NCBI RefSeq assembly: GCF_022134585.1
Contig: NZ_JAKNCT010000014.1
Span: 1-55,441 of the forward strand
Length of the DNA stretch: 55,441 bases
Origin: Mesosutterella porci
Lineage (GTDB): Bacteria > Pseudomonadota > Gammaproteobacteria > Burkholderiales > Burkholderiaceae_F
Direction: 5' to 3'
Shown: piece after piece, positions 52,196-55,441 of the stretch
Position numbering within the stretch: the stretch's first letter is position 1
Layout of the letters: the number at the start of each line of letters is the position of its first letter
Notes under the pieces: generated by a model
What the model was told of the DNA's origin: nothing
What the model saw: the letters and a program-made list of their open reading frames with translations, nothing else
Database searches by the model: none
Translations under genes and position numbers: made by a program

Positions 52196-52250
52196 AAGAA
52201 GTATCGGACGGCGGGCTTAACCGCCGTTTAGAAAAGGGGATCAACAATTT

Positions 52251-54869
<2,619 letters not shown>

Positions 54870-54917
54870 GCCTTTTGGGGCCGCCAGGCTCCGGGACCGC
54901 TCCCCGGGGCGGGGAAA

Positions 54918-54950
54918 GCCGGCGCATCCGTGCAGGATGCGCCGGCTTTT
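54918..54950 (+). terminator. Terminator of clpB
   Basis: GCCGGCGCATCC (54918-54929), GTGCA loop, GGATGCGCCGGC (54935-54946), then TTTT. A group II intron begins about 7 nt later. Confidence 0.93.
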
Positions 54951-54956
54951 CTGCGG

Positions 54957-55441
54957 GTGCGCCCAGCAGCGCACGTGTGACCAGTGGTGAAAGTCCACCG
55001 TCCGCCCGATCGAGGGAAGGACTAGCGACTCGGCAGAGTCAGGGAGGTAACAAACTGATGAAGGAAGCCGATAGCAAAATGTCAGCCTGACGAACAGGAA
55101 CTGGATGACGGAGCAGGATAGAGTGATCCAACAAGCCATCGCTCAGGTGCTGACTGAGCATTTCGACCCGACGTTTTCGGAATTCAGTTATGGATTCCGC
55201 CCCGGGAGGAGTGCCCGTCAGGCCGTCGAACAGGCCCAAAGGTACATAGCCGAAGGGTACAGCTGCGTGGTGGAAATGGACCTCGCGAAATTCTTCGATA
55301 CCGTCAACCATGACCGCCTGATGTCGAAACTGGAAAAGCACATCGAAGACAAGATGCTCCTGAGGCTCATCCGCCGATACCTTCGCACGGGCATCATGAC
55401 GGAAGGCATGGTACAGGCGAGGGATGAAGGAACTCCGCAGG
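54957..55441 (+). mobile_element. Group II intron, internally deleted, open at the right edge
   Basis: The 5' end GTGCGCCCAGCAGCGC matches the bacterial GUGYG start, followed by the typical GGTGAAAGTCC, AGGGAAGGACTAGCGACTCG and GGCAGAGTC segments of domain I. Only about 148 nt separate the 5' end from the reverse-transcriptase frame, far less than a complete set of ribozyme domains. Insertion just after a terminator is typical of class C introns (established knowledge). The 3' end is outside the window. Confidence 0.8.
55105..55441 (+). pseudogene. Group II intron reverse transcriptase, N-terminally truncated and open at the right edge
   Basis: Frame starting MTEQDRVIQQAIAQVLTEHF gives the RT core: YGFRPGRSARQAVEQA, DLAKFFDTVNHDRLMSKLE, RLIRRYLRTGIM. 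The first about 90-120 residues (RT0-RT1, ending IPTVLDR in relatives) are missing, apparently through the same deletion that removed much of the ribozyme. The YADD box lies beyond the edge. Probably non-functional unless the upstream part is supplied in trans. Confidence 0.8.

Overview
The window reads as a high-GC betaproteobacterial (Burkholderiales) chromosome carrying two lower-GC mobile regions and a truncated group II intron. The family call rests on gene order: ndk-rlmN-rodZ-ispG-hisS-yfgM-bamB-der-hfq-hflX-hflK-hflC-hisZ-purA, then rnr-rlmB-rpsF-priB-rpsR-rplI-dnaB, then hom-thrC-mobB-moeA-moaD-moaE-clpB. A gut-type Sutterellaceae host is a guess only. No rRNA is present and there is one complete tRNA.

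Layout. 1-3490: right end of a prophage. It holds a radical SAM/SPASM enzyme, a lysis cassette (small membrane proteins, SAR-type lysozyme, nested Rz/Rz1 spanins), a HicB-type regulator behind a consensus promoter with an operator, and a tRNA-like 3' fragment that probably marks attR. 3989-6000: a dicarboxylate/amino-acid symporter and an orphan IS607-type serine recombinase with an altered active-site motif. 6243-26810: about 20 co-directional housekeeping genes for cell envelope, RNA modification, translation, ribosome rescue and GTPases, Hfq, the HflKC protease regulator and purine/histidine biosynthesis. 26965-37220: a 10.2-kb integrative element in the 3' end of tRNA-Leu(CAG), bounded by 22-bp direct repeats. 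It encodes a tyrosine integrase, two AlpA-type regulators, an Ash/Icd-like reading frame, a Toprim protein and a DUF927 helicase-like protein, with several ORF-poor, repeat-rich stretches. It has no capsid or packaging genes and looks like a P4/PICI-type satellite or satellite remnant. 37360-44627: RNase R, ribosomal and replication genes. 44779-46533 (minus): a PIN-PhoH ATPase. 46782-52095: threonine and molybdopterin biosynthesis. 52251-54869: clpB behind a textbook sigma-32 promoter. 54957-end: a group II intron fragment just after the clpB terminator.

How it works together. The satellite-like element splits tRNA-Leu from its original terminator, which is stranded at the far end of the element, and supplies a new terminator about 155 nt downstream of the tRNA. 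Its ends carry matched sets of integrase arm-type repeats and G-run clusters in inverted orientation. Between the two AlpA genes lies about 1 kb without credible ORFs, rich in hairpins and direct repeats and ending in a terminator; this is the best candidate for an undescribed noncoding RNA or origin. The prophage contributes the second unusual item, a complete SPASM-type radical SAM enzyme beside the lysis genes.
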